From a virus, in IMG/VR virus record IMGVR_UViG_3300043449_000526, positions 1 through 28,737 of that record: 28,737 bases of DNA, one strand, 5' to 3'. The translations under genes and the position numbers were made by a program. The stretch's first letter is position 1; every line of letters begins with the position of its first letter. A model generated the notes under the pieces. It saw only the letters and a program-made list of their open reading frames with translations. It was not told the DNA's origin and made no database searches. Shown here in pieces: positions 1-6,721 of the stretch.

Positions 1-75
1 AAGCATATAGGCGCTGGTGCGCCCGCCGCTAAAGCTAATGCAAGTAGGCCCATCAATCTTGAATGGATCACGCAT
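1..75 (-). CDS. PP-loop / PAPS reductase-like protein, N-terminal fragment
   Basis: Only the first 25 codons are visible; the gene runs off the left edge. The product starts MRDPFKIDGP and then has the PP-loop core SFSGGRTSAYML at residues 14-25. This SGGxxS loop binds the pyrophosphate of ATP in the PAPS reductase / ATP-pyrophosphatase (adenine nucleotide alpha-hydrolase) superfamily. Phages often carry such genes; proposed roles include sulfur metabolism, nucleic acid modification and countering host defence, none of which can be chosen here. The ATG at 75-73 overlaps the last 8 bases of the helix-turn-helix gene, so the two are probably cotranscribed leftwards. There is no strong ribosome binding site in front of the ATG. 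Superfamily assignment is fairly safe, function is not. Confidence 0.75.
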   Translation of the reverse strand, partial: MRDPFKIDGPTCISFSGGRTSAYML

Positions 76-250
76 GAGGAGGAGCCTTAGATAGATAGGT
101 CGACAACCGCTGAATCGCGGTGATGCGGGGCCGCTTGGAGCGACCTCGCTGGAGGGCAAGAACGGTACTGTAATGCAGCCCTGTCGCTGCCGCAACGACC
201 CGAACCTTGCGGTCTTGCAGAGCGGCAACGACTTGCTCAATCGTCATCAT
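68..250 (-). CDS. small helix-turn-helix transcriptional regulator
   Basis: This 60-residue protein is nearly all DNA-binding fold. Residues 2-55 read as a Cro/CI-like or antitoxin-like helix-turn-helix: a helix with TIEQVVAALQ, then VRVVAAATGLHYSTVLALQRG, where AAATGL-HYSTVLAL fits helix-turn-recognition helix, then a final helix around ITAIQRLSTYL. The basic stretch RGRSKRP would suit DNA contact. I chose the ATG at 250 because AGGAG lies 8 bases upstream (259-263); a second ATG follows at once at 247. It is transcribed leftwards, divergently from the recombination operon, and faces a control region with three direct repeats. It is therefore the best candidate in the window for a repressor acting on that region. 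That role is inferred from position. Confidence 0.75.
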   Translation of the reverse strand: MMTIEQVVAALQDRKVRVVAAATGLHYSTVLALQRGRSKRPRITAIQRLSTYLSKAPPHA

Positions 251-261
251 AAAGCGTACTC

Positions 262-322
262 CTGAAAAAAAGTTGGTGAAGATCGAAAAAAAGTGTACCA
301 CAAGTCGAAAAGATGGTGTAGG
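262..322. promoter_or_regulatory. control region with three imperfect direct repeats (candidate operator)
   Basis: Three related 17-19 base elements start near 263, 283 and 305: TGAAAAAAAGTTGGTGA, TCGAAAAAAAGTGTACC and TCGAAAAGATGGTGTAGG. They share GAAAA followed by a GT-rich half and are 20-22 bp apart, about two helical turns, so bound proteins would sit on the same DNA face. They fill the gap between the divergent regulator (start 250) and the first rightward gene (379). No convincing sigma70 promoter was found in either direction; TTGGTG (273-278) with TACCAC (296-301) at 17 bp spacing on the plus strand is the best but poor. The A-tracts may also bend the DNA. Confidence 0.45.
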
Positions 323-378
323 ATGGCATCCATGCACTGAACGGATTCCCCGACGAGTGCTGCAACAAGGAGAGCAAG

Positions 379-519
379 ATGCTCAAAGTTACCTTCTACG
401 TTTTCTCCCAACGCCTTAACAAGGAGTTCATCAACATTGAGCTTCATCGCTCAATGGACGATGCTCGGCTCCGGGCTTGCGCGTTGGGCTGGACAATTTC
501 CAAGGTTGAGGCGGCCTGA
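379..519 (+). CDS. small hypothetical phage protein, first gene of rightward operon
   Basis: This is a 46-residue protein beginning MLKVTFYVFSQRLNKEF and ending TISKVEAA. It has a good AAGGAG ribosome binding site 367-372, and it stops at 519, two bases before the ATG of the Sak4-like ATPase, so the two are translationally linked. The sequence alternates hydrophobic and polar residues in the first half (possible beta strands) with a short helix around SMDDARLRACALG. No domain is recognised. It is supported by its position, ribosome binding site and tight spacing rather than by homology. It may be an accessory or regulatory protein of the recombination operon; this is only a guess. Confidence 0.6.
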   Translation: MLKVTFYVFSQRLNKEFINIELHRSMDDARLRACALGWTISKVEAA

Positions 520-521
520 CC

Positions 522-1199
522 ATGGCCATCAACCTAAAAACCACCGCATCCCTGGCGTCCAACGGCGCCAAAATCTTGGTCTACGGCCAAGCAGGCGCAG
601 GCAAAACCACCTTGGCAGCAACCCTGCCAGCGCCCATCATTCTGAGCGCCGAGGGCGGGCTCCTGAGCATTCAGGATGCCAACCTGCCCTACATCGAGGT
701 GAGCTCCATGGCCACCCTGATGGAGGCATACAGCTGGCTGCGCGACAGCCACGAGGCCAAAGACTATCAATCGGTGGCGCTGGACTCCATCTCGGAGATC
801 GCCGAGGTGGTTCTCAACGCCGAGAAGAAAAGCAACAAAGACCCACGCGCTGCTTACGGCGCGATGCAGGAGCAGATGGCGGACATTATCCGGGCCTTCC
901 GCGACCTGCCCGGCCGCCACGTCTATATGTCGGCCAAGCTCGAGAAGACGCAGGACGAGATGGGCCGAGTTTTGTACTCGCCATCCATGCCGGGTAACAA
1001 GACCGGCCAAGCCCTGCCGTATTTCTTTGACGAAGTCTTGGCGCTCCGAGTCGAGAAGGATGCCGAGGGCGTGTCACAGCGGGCACTCATGTGCGACAGC
1101 GACGGCCTGTGGCTGGCGAAGGATCGCAGCGGCAAGCTGGGAGTTTGGGAAGCGCCAGACCTTGGCCAGATCATCAGCAAGATCGGCGGTGCGAAATGA
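522..1199 (+). CDS. Sak4-like RecA-fold ATPase (phage single-strand annealing/recombination protein)
   Basis: The 225-residue protein has a Walker A motif GQAGAGKT at residues 22-29 and a Walker B-like strand SVALDSIS around 84-91 with Asp88. A strand containing HVYMSAK follows near residue 132, as in the AAA_24 / Sak4 group of minimal RecA-like phage ATPases. Proteins of this group promote annealing and strand exchange, usually together with a phage ssDNA-binding protein. That partner is present here as the DUF669-type gene at 1567. The start ATG lies two bases after the preceding gene and the stop overlaps the next start as ATGA (1196-1199). Length and motif order fit the family. A generic AAA ATPase is the alternative, but the neighbouring SSB and nucleases make recombination by far the best reading. 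Confidence 0.85.
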   Translation: MAINLKTTASLASNGAKILVYGQAGAGKTTLAATLPAPIILSAEGGLLSIQDANLPYIEVSSMATLMEAYSWLRDSHEAKDYQSVALDSISEIAEVVLNAEKKSNKDPRAAYGAMQEQMADIIRAFRDLPGRHVYMSAKLEKTQDEMGRVLYSPSMPGNKTGQALPYFFDEVLALRVEKDAEGVSQRALMCDSDGLWLAKDRSGKLGVWEAPDLGQIISKIGGAK

Positions 1200-1561
1200 T
1201 CGCGGTCTGGCTGGCGTGCAAAGAGGCGGAACGTCTAGCAACCGAGGCTCGGCGGGTTGTCGAAGACGCCATGATCGAGCAGTTCAAGATTGCCAAGGAC
1301 ATGGAGGGAACCAAAACCTTTATGAACCTTGGCTACACGGTCAAGATCGCTGGCCGCCTGAACCACAAGATTGACTCGGACAAACTGCAAGCGATCGCCG
1401 CCGAGGCCGGCCTGGCCGAGCACCTTGGTTCTCTGTTTCGTTGGAAACCGGAAATCAATTCGTCGGCCTGGAAGTCAGCCGATGAATCCATCACGCGCCC
1501 GCTACTGGGTGCGATCACCACCACGGCGGGCCGCCCGTCTTTTTCAATCACTAAGGAATAA
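1196..1561 (+). CDS. conserved small phage protein linked to Sak4/SSB
   Basis: The true start is the ATG at 1196 overlapping the Sak4 stop (ATGA); longer readings of this frame run into the ATPase gene. The 121-residue product opens with a long charged helix (WLACKEAERLATEARRVVED). A segment with GTKTFMNLGYTVKIAGRLNHKID follows and looks like a beta hairpin, then KLQAIAAEAGL. This layout, an acidic/basic helix followed by a small beta region, is common among phage proteins placed between Sak4-type ATPases and SSBs. I know no proven function. It may be an accessory factor for annealing or for loading the ATPase on DNA; that is inference from position only. Confidence 0.7.
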   Translation: MIAVWLACKEAERLATEARRVVEDAMIEQFKIAKDMEGTKTFMNLGYTVKIAGRLNHKIDSDKLQAIAAEAGLAEHLGSLFRWKPEINSSAWKSADESITRPLLGAITTTAGRPSFSITKE

Positions 1562-1566
1562 ACATC

Positions 1567-2040
1567 ATGGCTTCATTCGGAGAAACATTCGTCGCTGCTG
1601 ACCTGCCCATGGGCAAGAGCTTTGAGCCTCTGCCTGCCGGCTGGTACACGGCGGTTATCACGCAGGCGGCGGTCAAAGACACCAAGGCTGGCACGGGTCG
1701 CTACATCTCGCTGAAGTACGACATTACCGGGCCGTCGCACCAGGGCCGCACGATCTTCGGCAACTTGAACATCAGCAACCCGAACCCGAAGGCGGAGGAA
1801 ATCGGGCGCCAGCAACTCAACAGCCTGATGCGGGCCATCGGCCTGGCGAAGGTGAACGACACCGACCAACTGATTGGCGGGCAACTGAAGATCAAGCTGG
1901 CGATCACCAGCAGCGAGCAGTATGGCGAAGGCAACGAGGTCAAAGACTTTGCCACCATCGCTGGCGGGGCAATGCCTGCGGCAAGCAAGCCGGTGGCTCC
2001 TGCTGCCGGGGCGAAGGCTGCGCCGCCTTGGGCGAAGTGA
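1567..2040 (+). CDS. DUF669-type phage single-stranded DNA-binding protein
   Basis: This is a 157-residue protein. Its N-terminal part FEPLPAGWYTAVITQAAVKDTKAGTG is followed by ISLKYDITGPSHQGRTIFGNLNISNPNP and later IGRQQLNSLMRAIGL. These match the pattern of DUF669 proteins, which carry an OB-like fold and work as phage SSBs. The family usually stands beside Sak4-type recombinases, as here. The tail after residue 135 is Ala/Pro/Lys-rich and ends APPWAK, which resembles the flexible tails of SSBs, although it lacks the acidic tip of bacterial SSB. The AAGGAA ribosome binding site at 1553-1558 supports the ATG at 1567. It probably coats ssDNA made by the nuclease and helicase encoded downstream. 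Confidence 0.82.
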   Translation: MASFGETFVAADLPMGKSFEPLPAGWYTAVITQAAVKDTKAGTGRYISLKYDITGPSHQGRTIFGNLNISNPNPKAEEIGRQQLNSLMRAIGLAKVNDTDQLIGGQLKIKLAITSSEQYGEGNEVKDFATIAGGAMPAASKPVAPAAGAKAAPPWAK

Positions 2041-2051
2041 GATAGAGCAAC

Positions 2052-2075
2052 GGGGCGTGGCGGGTGTCACGCTCC
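2052..2075 (+). other. intercistronic hairpin after the SSB gene
   Basis: GGGGCGTG (2052-2059) can pair with CACGCTCC (2068-2075) through eight pairs, one of them G-U, around an 8-base loop. It lies in the 59-base gap between the SSB stop and the next ATG. No T-run follows, so it is not a standard intrinsic terminator. An mRNA stability element or partial attenuator is possible. Confidence 0.35.
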
Positions 2076-2099
2076 AATCCAAACCAAATAGGAAATATC

Positions 2100-2267
2100 A
2101 TGATTATCAAGTTGAGCAAAGAAGAGATTACAGAAGCAATTCTGGAGTGGACAAACAAACAAATGGACTTTGACTATCAAGAGCACAAGCTCAACATGGT
2201 GGAAATGCACTACGACGGCTGCGAGGTCTTCTGGGTCAAGCCTGAAGCCGAGCCTGAGGCCGCCTAA
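2100..2267 (+). CDS. small acidic hypothetical protein
   Basis: The protein has 55 residues, from MIIKLSKEEITEAILEWT to PEAEPEAA. The first 20 residues predict a helix, followed by hydrophobic strand-like pieces (NMVEMHYDGCEVFWVKP) and an acidic tail. An AGGAAA ribosome binding site 6 bases upstream supports the ATG at 2100 over an upstream in-frame ATG at 2064, which would lie inside the hairpin. The stop shares one base with the ATG of the nuclease gene (TAATG), so translation is probably coupled. No family recognised. A small partner of the nuclease would fit the coupling but is not shown. Confidence 0.65.
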   Translation: MIIKLSKEEITEAILEWTNKQMDFDYQEHKLNMVEMHYDGCEVFWVKPEAEPEAA

Positions 2268-3253
2268 TGGCCACAATCCCAATCCCCGACCCAGTGGCGC
2301 AAGCCATCGACGCCGCCCACGAGCGCCAGGTTGAGTTGCCCAGGTCGCACCTTGGCGCCAGCCAGCTCGGTCACGCCTGTGACCGGTGGCTTTGGCTGTC
2401 ATTCCGCTGGGCGGTGCGCGAGCCATTCCCTGGTCGCATCCTGCGCCTGTTTCGGCGGGGCCGGCTGGAGGAGGCAATGATAGCGGCGGACCTCAAGGCG
2501 ATTGGGATTGAGATACATAGCACCGAGGGCGAGCAGGCCCGGGTTGACTTTGGCTCGCATGTGAGCGGCAGCTTGGACGGCATCATCGAATCTGGCGTGC
2601 CTGGTGCGCCGAAGGCTAGGCACATATTCGAGGCCAAGACGCATTCCAAGAAATCCTTTGACGATCTGGTCAAGCACGGCGTTGAGAAGTCCAAGCCGGT
2701 CCATGCCGCGCAGATGCAGGTCTACATGGCAGGCACGAACATCGACCGCGCCCTGTACTTTGCAGTCTGCAAAGACGATGACCGGATATACACCGAGCGC
2801 CTGCGGTACAGCCGCACGGAGGCCGAACGCCTGATAGCCCGCGGCCATCGCATCGCACTGGCGGACAGGATGCCCGAGCCGCTCTCCAGCAATTCGGCAT
2901 GGTACGAGTGCAAGTTCTGCGCGGCGCATGATTTCTGCCACGGCAGCAAGAAAACAAAGGAGGTGAATTGCCGAACCTGCGCCCACAGCACAGCCGAGCC
3001 TTCAACGCCAGACCAAGATGCACATTGGACCTGCGCACGATTCGACCGCAGCGTGATCCCTATCGCCACGCAATACACCGGCTGCGACAGCCATGTGCTG
3101 CATCCTGACCTAGTGCCGTGGCAGCGACTGGATGGGCCGGATGCTTGGACGGCGATCTATGTCATTGACAGGCGGGAGGTCGCGAATGGGGAGGGGGATG
3201 CGAATGTGTTTGGGTCTCGGGAGTTGCTATGCTCTACAATGACAACATTCTGA
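2267..3253 (+). CDS. Cas4/RecB-like PD-(D/E)XK exonuclease with Fe-S cysteines
   Basis: The 328-residue protein has the active-site signature of the PD-(D/E)XK superfamily: GSLDG with Asp104, FEAKTH with Glu122 and Lys124, and a motif-IV glutamine in AAQMQVYM (Gln149). Cys38 with C215-x2-C218-x5-C224 reproduces the one-plus-three cysteine layout that holds the 4Fe-4S cluster in Cas4 and AddB nucleases. A second cysteine set (C235, C238, C256, C273) follows and may bind zinc. The protein probably resects DNA ends to make ssDNA for the SSB and Sak4-like ATPase. It is coupled to the preceding gene by TAATG. The last residues SRELLCSTMTTF end just before the HNH insertion, so the C-terminus may have been altered by it. 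Confidence 0.85.
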   Translation: MATIPIPDPVAQAIDAAHERQVELPRSHLGASQLGHACDRWLWLSFRWAVREPFPGRILRLFRRGRLEEAMIAADLKAIGIEIHSTEGEQARVDFGSHVSGSLDGIIESGVPGAPKARHIFEAKTHSKKSFDDLVKHGVEKSKPVHAAQMQVYMAGTNIDRALYFAVCKDDDRIYTERLRYSRTEAERLIARGHRIALADRMPEPLSSNSAWYECKFCAAHDFCHGSKKTKEVNCRTCAHSTAEPSTPDQDAHWTCARFDRSVIPIATQYTGCDSHVLHPDLVPWQRLDGPDAWTAIYVIDRREVANGEGDANVFGSRELLCSTMTTF

Positions 3254-3273
3254 CAAAGTGAGGACGTTGCAAC

Positions 3274-3948
3274 ATGGGAAAGCCTGCAATCGACATGATT
3301 GGACTGAAGTTTAATCGTTGGACTGTTTTGTCGGAAGCGTCAAAACCAATTGGCGTTAAAAATACCGGCAAATTTTGGAACTGCGCATGTGAATGTGGAT
3401 TGCAACGAATTGTTTATGGCTGGACTGTCCGCAGCGGAGCAAGCAAGTCTTGCGGATGCTTGAAAGCAGAAAAAAATTCATTGATGATGAAAGAGATGCG
3501 ATTGCGCCAATCTGGGTCTGTGCGTGACCGATTCTTTTCTAGATTTGTTGAACTTCAAAATGGCTGCTGGCAATGGAGGGCGCACACAGACAAAAACGGC
3601 TATGGCGTACTTCCGGGAGACTATAAAAACATTCGAGCGCATCGTTTATCTTATGAAATACACATTGGAGAAATTTTAGATGGAATGATTGTTTGCCATA
3701 AATGCGACAACCCAGGGTGCGTAAATCCAAAACATCTTTTTATGGGCACCTCAAAAGATAACGCACAAGATGCTTTGCAAAAAGGCAGGCATTACATCGG
3801 AGAAAAAAATGGTAGGTCAAAACTAACAAGACAACAGGCTAATGATATTTTTGCGTCAAAAGAAAATGGACAAATTCTGGCAAATATTTATGGTGTAACA
3901 AGATCAACGATAAATAATATTAAGCGCGGAATAACATGGCAAAAATAG
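3274..3948 (+). CDS. HNH homing endonuclease (probable mobile insertion)
   Basis: The 224-residue protein has three parts. An N-terminal zinc module holds C37-x-C39-x-C41 and C60-x-C62 (CACECG ... SCGC). A HNH_3-type nuclease core covers about residues 98-165, with AHRLSY (His123) and [15 protein letters not shown] (C141, C144, C149, Asn151, His154). A C-terminal helix-turn-helix follows at about 182-218 ([12 protein letters not shown] ... [14 protein letters not shown]), fit for target recognition. This is the usual build of free-standing phage homing endonucleases. The DNA is visibly AT-richer than the genes on both sides, a sign of recent transfer. It sits between the nuclease and helicase genes, and its last five codons overlap the helicase start. 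Its target is probably a nearby site in phages lacking the insertion. Confidence 0.88.
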   Translation: MGKPAIDMIGLKFNRWTVLSEASKPIGVKNTGKFWNCACECGLQRIVYGWTVRSGASKSCGCLKAEKNSLMMKEMRLRQSGSVRDRFFSRFVELQNGCWQWRAHTDKNGYGVLPGDYKNIRAHRLSYEIHIGEILDGMIVCHKCDNPGCVNPKHLFMGTSKDNAQDALQKGRHYIGEKNGRSKLTRQQANDIFASKENGQILANIYGVTRSTINNIKRGITWQK

Positions 3949-5558
3949 AATTGCGTGAATATCAAACTCGTGCTTTAAGAATGCTTTATGAGTGGTTTGA
4001 AAAAAACGCAACTGGCCATCCCGTACTGAACATGCCAGGCGGGTCTGGCAAGTCGGTGGTGATTGCATCGTTGGCAAAGGATGCGTTGCAAAACTGGCCG
4101 GAGACGCGAATTTTGATGCTGGTTCACTCCAAAGAACTGATCCTTCAAAACGCTGACAAGCTGCGCAGATTGTGGCCCGATGCGCCATTTGGCATCTACA
4201 GCGCCAGTGTTGGCAAGCGCCAGCTTGATGAGCCAATCACCTATGCCGGCATTGGGTCTGTGGCCAATCGTAGCAAAGAGATCGGGCACATTGATTTGTG
4301 CATCATTGACGAAGTGCACGCTGTTTCAACCGCCGAGAGTGGCATTTATCGGAAGCTGATTGCCGACTTGCTCAAGATCAATCCAGCCATGCGAATTGTT
4401 GGATTGAGCGCCAGCCCCTACAGGCTTGGGCAAGGCCTGATAACTGAAGGACCAACCGCAATCTTTTCCGATATTTTGGAGCCTGTCAGCATCCAGGAGT
4501 TGGTTTCCAAAGCGCACCTTGTCCCGCTGCGATCAAAGATCACTAATCACAAGCTGGACACAGACGGGCTGCACAAGCGCCAAGGAGAATACATTGCGTC
4601 CGAGATGGAGGCAAAGTTCAACACCGACGATCACAACGGTGCCGTGGTAGAAGAGATCATCGAGAGGGCAAGCAACCGGGAGCATTGGCTAATTTTTTGC
4701 TCTGGTGTTGCTCACTCTGAAGCTGTAGCCGAATGTTTGCGTGGGGCTGGCATTCCTGCCGAGTCGCTGGATGCAACGCATAGCAAGTCTGAGCGCGAGC
4801 GCAAGTTGGCAGATTTTGAGTCTGGTCGAATGCGTGCTATTTGCTCAGTTGGAATTTTAACGACAGGCTATGATTTTCCTGCCTTGGATTGCATTGCGTT
4901 CTTACGGTCTACTATGTCGCCAGGTCTTTACTTGCAAATGGCCGTGCGCGGCATGAGGCCGCACTTAGGCAAGACCGACTGCCTCGTGCTTGACTTTGCA
5001 GCAGTGGTGGCAACCCATGGCCCAATCACCCATGTCCGACCGCCGAACAAAAAGGGCGAGAAGGAAGGCGCAGCGCCGGTCAAGCTATGCGACAACTGCC
5101 AGGAGTTATGCGCCTTGGCGGCCCGTGTATGCCCTGCCTGTGGGCATCCGTTCCCAGAACCTGAGCTCAAGAAGTTGAAGTTGCAAAACGATGACATCAT
5201 GGGACTGGCGGGCAAAGAGATGGAGGTGACTGCCTGGCGCTGGCGCAAGCATGTCAGCCGGGCCAGTGGGCAGGAGATGTTGATGGTCACCTATTACGGG
5301 GCATTGTCGGACGCACCAGTGAGCGAATACATGCCGGTGAACAATCCCGGCTATGCCGGCGAGAAGGCCAGGCGGACTGTGGCAGAGATCGCCTCGGGTG
5401 CTGATGTGCTTGTGTCCGACCTCTACAACCCGCTGGACGTGGTGGCCGACATTCTGTCCTGCGGCGAGCCGCCAGACATGATTGAGTTCAAGATGGACGG
5501 TAAATATCACCGTGTTTTGCAAAGAAAATGGAAACTAGATGCGCCACAAACAGCCTGA
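3936..5558 (+). CDS. SF2 DEAD/DEAH-type helicase with C-terminal zinc finger
   Basis: The 540-residue protein shows the superfamily 2 motifs in order: a Q-motif-like start LREYQTRAL (6-14), Walker A PGGSGKS (34-40), DEVH (125-128), SAS (158-160), TTGYDFP (309-315) and motif [11 protein letters not shown] (334-342). Residues 385-402 carry four paired cysteines (CDNC ... CPAC), a likely zinc finger. The C-terminal 130 residues are unassigned. The nearest known role is that of UvsW/RecG-like or type III restriction-type phage helicases in branch migration and recombination-dependent replication. The start at 3936 lies inside the HNH gene. The first 75 bases share that gene's AT-rich composition and turn GC-richer after about 4015, hinting that the insertion replaced the helicase 5' end. 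The stop overlaps the next gene by 20 bases. Confidence 0.9.
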   Translation: MAKIELREYQTRALRMLYEWFEKNATGHPVLNMPGGSGKSVVIASLAKDALQNWPETRILMLVHSKELILQNADKLRRLWPDAPFGIYSASVGKRQLDEPITYAGIGSVANRSKEIGHIDLCIIDEVHAVSTAESGIYRKLIADLLKINPAMRIVGLSASPYRLGQGLITEGPTAIFSDILEPVSIQELVSKAHLVPLRSKITNHKLDTDGLHKRQGEYIASEMEAKFNTDDHNGAVVEEIIERASNREHWLIFCSGVAHSEAVAECLRGAGIPAESLDATHSKSERERKLADFESGRMRAICSVGILTTGYDFPALDCIAFLRSTMSPGLYLQMAVRGMRPHLGKTDCLVLDFAAVVATHGPITHVRPPNKKGEKEGAAPVKLCDNCQELCALAARVCPACGHPFPEPELKKLKLQNDDIMGLAGKEMEVTAWRWRKHVSRASGQEMLMVTYYGALSDAPVSEYMPVNNPGYAGEKARRTVAEIASGADVLVSDLYNPLDVVADILSCGEPPDMIEFKMDGKYHRVLQRKWKLDAPQTA

Positions 5559-5730
5559 GATCGTGACGATCTACTACAAGATGCTCGAGGCCGGCCCGCC
5601 CAAGTGCTGCCATAGCTGCGAGATGTATGGCACTGACGGACTGTGCGTGGAGTTTTTTAAGGAGCCGCCGGAAGAGTTTGCCGCCACGCCGGATGCCTGC
5701 AACAAGTGGACCCTTGACCTGCCCTTCTGA
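5539..5730 (+). CDS. small cysteine-rich (zinc-binding) phage protein
   Basis: This 63-residue protein holds the pattern PPKCCHSCEMYGTDGLC followed by C54 in DACNKW, giving five cysteines. CxxC plus two distal cysteines would hold one zinc ion. It overlaps the end of the helicase by 20 bases and ends one base before the ATG of the VRR-NUC gene. Small proteins of this look are commonly placed between helicase and VRR-NUC genes in related phages. The role is unknown; a DNA-binding accessory to the recombination enzymes is the natural guess. Reality of the gene is supported by the tight fit between its neighbours and the ordered cysteines. Confidence 0.7.
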   Translation: MRHKQPEIVTIYYKMLEAGPPKCCHSCEMYGTDGLCVEFFKEPPEEFAATPDACNKWTLDLPF

Positions 5731-5731
5731 T

Positions 5732-6067
5732 ATGAAAACCGAGCACGAAGAACAACGCGAGCTGGTGCAGTGGATACGCCAAGCCTGCGGGGTGCGGGTC
5801 TTTGCGATCCCGAACGGCGGCCTGAGAGGCATCGCCGCGGCTGGTCGCTTGAAGGCAGAAGGCGTATCGGCTGGCGTGCCTGACCTGTTCATCCCGGCTT
5901 GGCTGCTCTGGATCGAAATGAAGCGCGAGACTGGCGGCAGCGTCTCGTCGGAGCAGCAGAGCTGGCATGACTACCTGCGCAACCTGGGCCACCATGTGAT
6001 CGTTGGGCGAGGGCAGGAAGATGCTAAAGAAAAGATGCGAAACCTAGGGTTTGTACCTAGAATTTGA
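5732..6067 (+). CDS. VRR-NUC domain nuclease
   Basis: This is a stand-alone 111-residue VRR-NUC protein. The PD-(D/E)XK-type active site is complete: Glu7 in the N-terminal helix, GVPDL (48-52, Asp51), and IEMKR (61-65, Glu62 and Lys64), followed by a glutamine in SSEQQ. PNGG (26-30) is also typical of this family. Phage VRR-NUC proteins are structure-specific nucleases believed to act like Holliday junction resolvases; the eukaryotic relative is FAN1. I start at 5732 because the longer frame would read through the preceding gene. It closes the DNA-metabolism operon, so it likely resolves the branched intermediates made by the upstream annealing protein and helicase. Confidence 0.88.
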   Translation: MKTEHEEQRELVQWIRQACGVRVFAIPNGGLRGIAAAGRLKAEGVSAGVPDLFIPAWLLWIEMKRETGGSVSSEQQSWHDYLRNLGHHVIVGRGQEDAKEKMRNLGFVPRI

Positions 6068-6126
6068 TGCTTTTTTTTGGGTATTATGCTTCTCACACCA
6101 ACCCGCAACGCGAACAGGAACACAAC

Positions 6127-6330
6127 ATGACACACGCTGATTTTCACACCGTCAACGCACTGGACTACAACAAGTGGGCTGTCATCCGGTTTAGCGACAA
6201 GTACCTTGTCGGTGTCTACCCTTTCGCTGAAATGGCGCTCAAAGTTGCGGCCAACATTGACAAGCAACTGTTGCAAGCATTTCAACGCAAGGCGCGTGCG
6301 CAGATCAAAGCTGGCCTGTTTGTCGCCTAA
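6127..6330 (+). CDS. small hypothetical protein
   Basis: The 67-residue product begins MTHADFHTVNALDYNKWAV and ends KAGLFVA. The ATG at 6127 is preferred to one at 6064, because the intervening residues look like untranslated leader and AGGAA lies just upstream (6116-6120). The first half looks like a small beta sheet (AVIRFSDKYLVGVYPF); the second half is a helix rich in Ala/Lys/Gln (EMALKVAANIDKQLLQAFQRKARAQIK). A 59-base gap separates it from the VRR-NUC gene. This gap holds a T-run (6071-6078) and a -10-like TATTAT (6082-6087) with no good -35, so a weak promoter here is possible. Function unknown. Confidence 0.6.
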   Translation: MTHADFHTVNALDYNKWAVIRFSDKYLVGVYPFAEMALKVAANIDKQLLQAFQRKARAQIKAGLFVA

Positions 6331-6338
6331 CCAACCCA

Positions 6339-6357
6339 GCCCGGCCCAACGCCGGGC
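6339..6357 (+). other. perfect 7-bp GC hairpin before a tiny membrane-peptide gene
   Basis: GCCCGGC (6339-6345) pairs perfectly with GCCGGGC (6351-6357) around the loop ccaac. It stands 8 bases after the preceding stop and 4 bases before the AAGGAG ribosome binding site of the 24-aa gene. No T-run follows. It may limit read-through or affect ribosome access; it is not a clear terminator. Confidence 0.4.
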
Positions 6358-6371
6358 ACCAAGGAGCCCCC

Positions 6372-6446
6372 ATGATCTCTGATGCACTCTTCGCCATAGC
6401 CCTCGGGCTTGCCGGCGCCACCTTCCTCTTCCTGGCCCTGTCATGA
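6372..6446 (+). CDS. tiny single-span membrane peptide (24 aa)
   Basis: The frame encodes 24 residues, MISDALFAIALGLAGATFLF followed by LALS. Almost the whole peptide is one hydrophobic helix, long enough to cross the membrane once. Support comes from a strong AAGGAG at 6361-6366, spaced 5 bases from the ATG, and from an ATGA overlap with the next gene at 6443. It is too short for usual gene callers. It could be a bona fide small membrane protein, or a leader whose translation opens the next gene's start. Known phage peptides of this size include lysis modulators and superinfection factors, but nothing here picks a role. Confidence 0.55.
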   Translation: MISDALFAIALGLAGATFLFLALS

Positions 6447-6721
6447 ACGGCGCCCCACCCTGCCCGCTGGACAGCGTGGAGTTCGTCTACAACATAGACG
6501 ACGTGGACCAGCCCTTGGTCTGCCACCTTGACTACGAGCCCGAGTGCGCAGGCCACGGGGATCACCCCGATTACCCAAGCGCTATGTGCTTGGCGGCGGC
6601 GTACATCAAGGACACCGACATTCTGGGCCTCCTGAGCCCCGACAAGATCGAGGCAATCGAACTGCTTGCCCTGGACGAGCAAGAGCGCTTTGATGGCGAT
6701 GGTGGGTACGATGAAGAATAA
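6443..6721 (+). CDS. acidic hypothetical protein
   Basis: The 92-residue, strongly acidic protein starts by ATGA overlap with the tiny membrane peptide. Its middle has Cys/His residues (VCHLDYEPECAGHGDHPDYP) that could bind a metal, and its second half is helical (SPDKIEAIELLALDEQERF), ending in DGDGGYDEE. A high negative charge is shared by DNA-mimic and enzyme-inhibitor proteins of phages, but no homology was seen and this is not claimed. The next gene overlaps its end by 11 bases in another frame. Function unknown. Confidence 0.6.
   Translation: MNGAPPCPLDSVEFVYNIDDVDQPLVCHLDYEPECAGHGDHPDYPSAMCLAAAYIKDTDILGLLSPDKIEAIELLALDEQERFDGDGGYDEE

Noticed and set aside
273-301. sigma70-like promoter TTGGTG-17-TACCAC on the plus strand
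   Set aside because: The -10 part matches only 3 of 6 consensus positions, so it is mentioned with the repeats but not listed as a promoter.
1573-2082. 169-residue minus-strand frame opposite the SSB gene
   Set aside because: Arg-rich shadow of a well-supported gene in a rightward operon.
3274-3948. HNH gene as a terminase-linked or packaging HNH protein
   Set aside because: The zinc module plus C-terminal helix-turn-helix, the AT-rich composition and the place between recombination genes fit a homing endonuclease; no terminase genes are nearby.
6051-6087. possible promoter with TATTAT before the gene at 6127
   Set aside because: A good -10 exists, but candidate -35 elements are at 25 or 12 bases, both unusable spacings.
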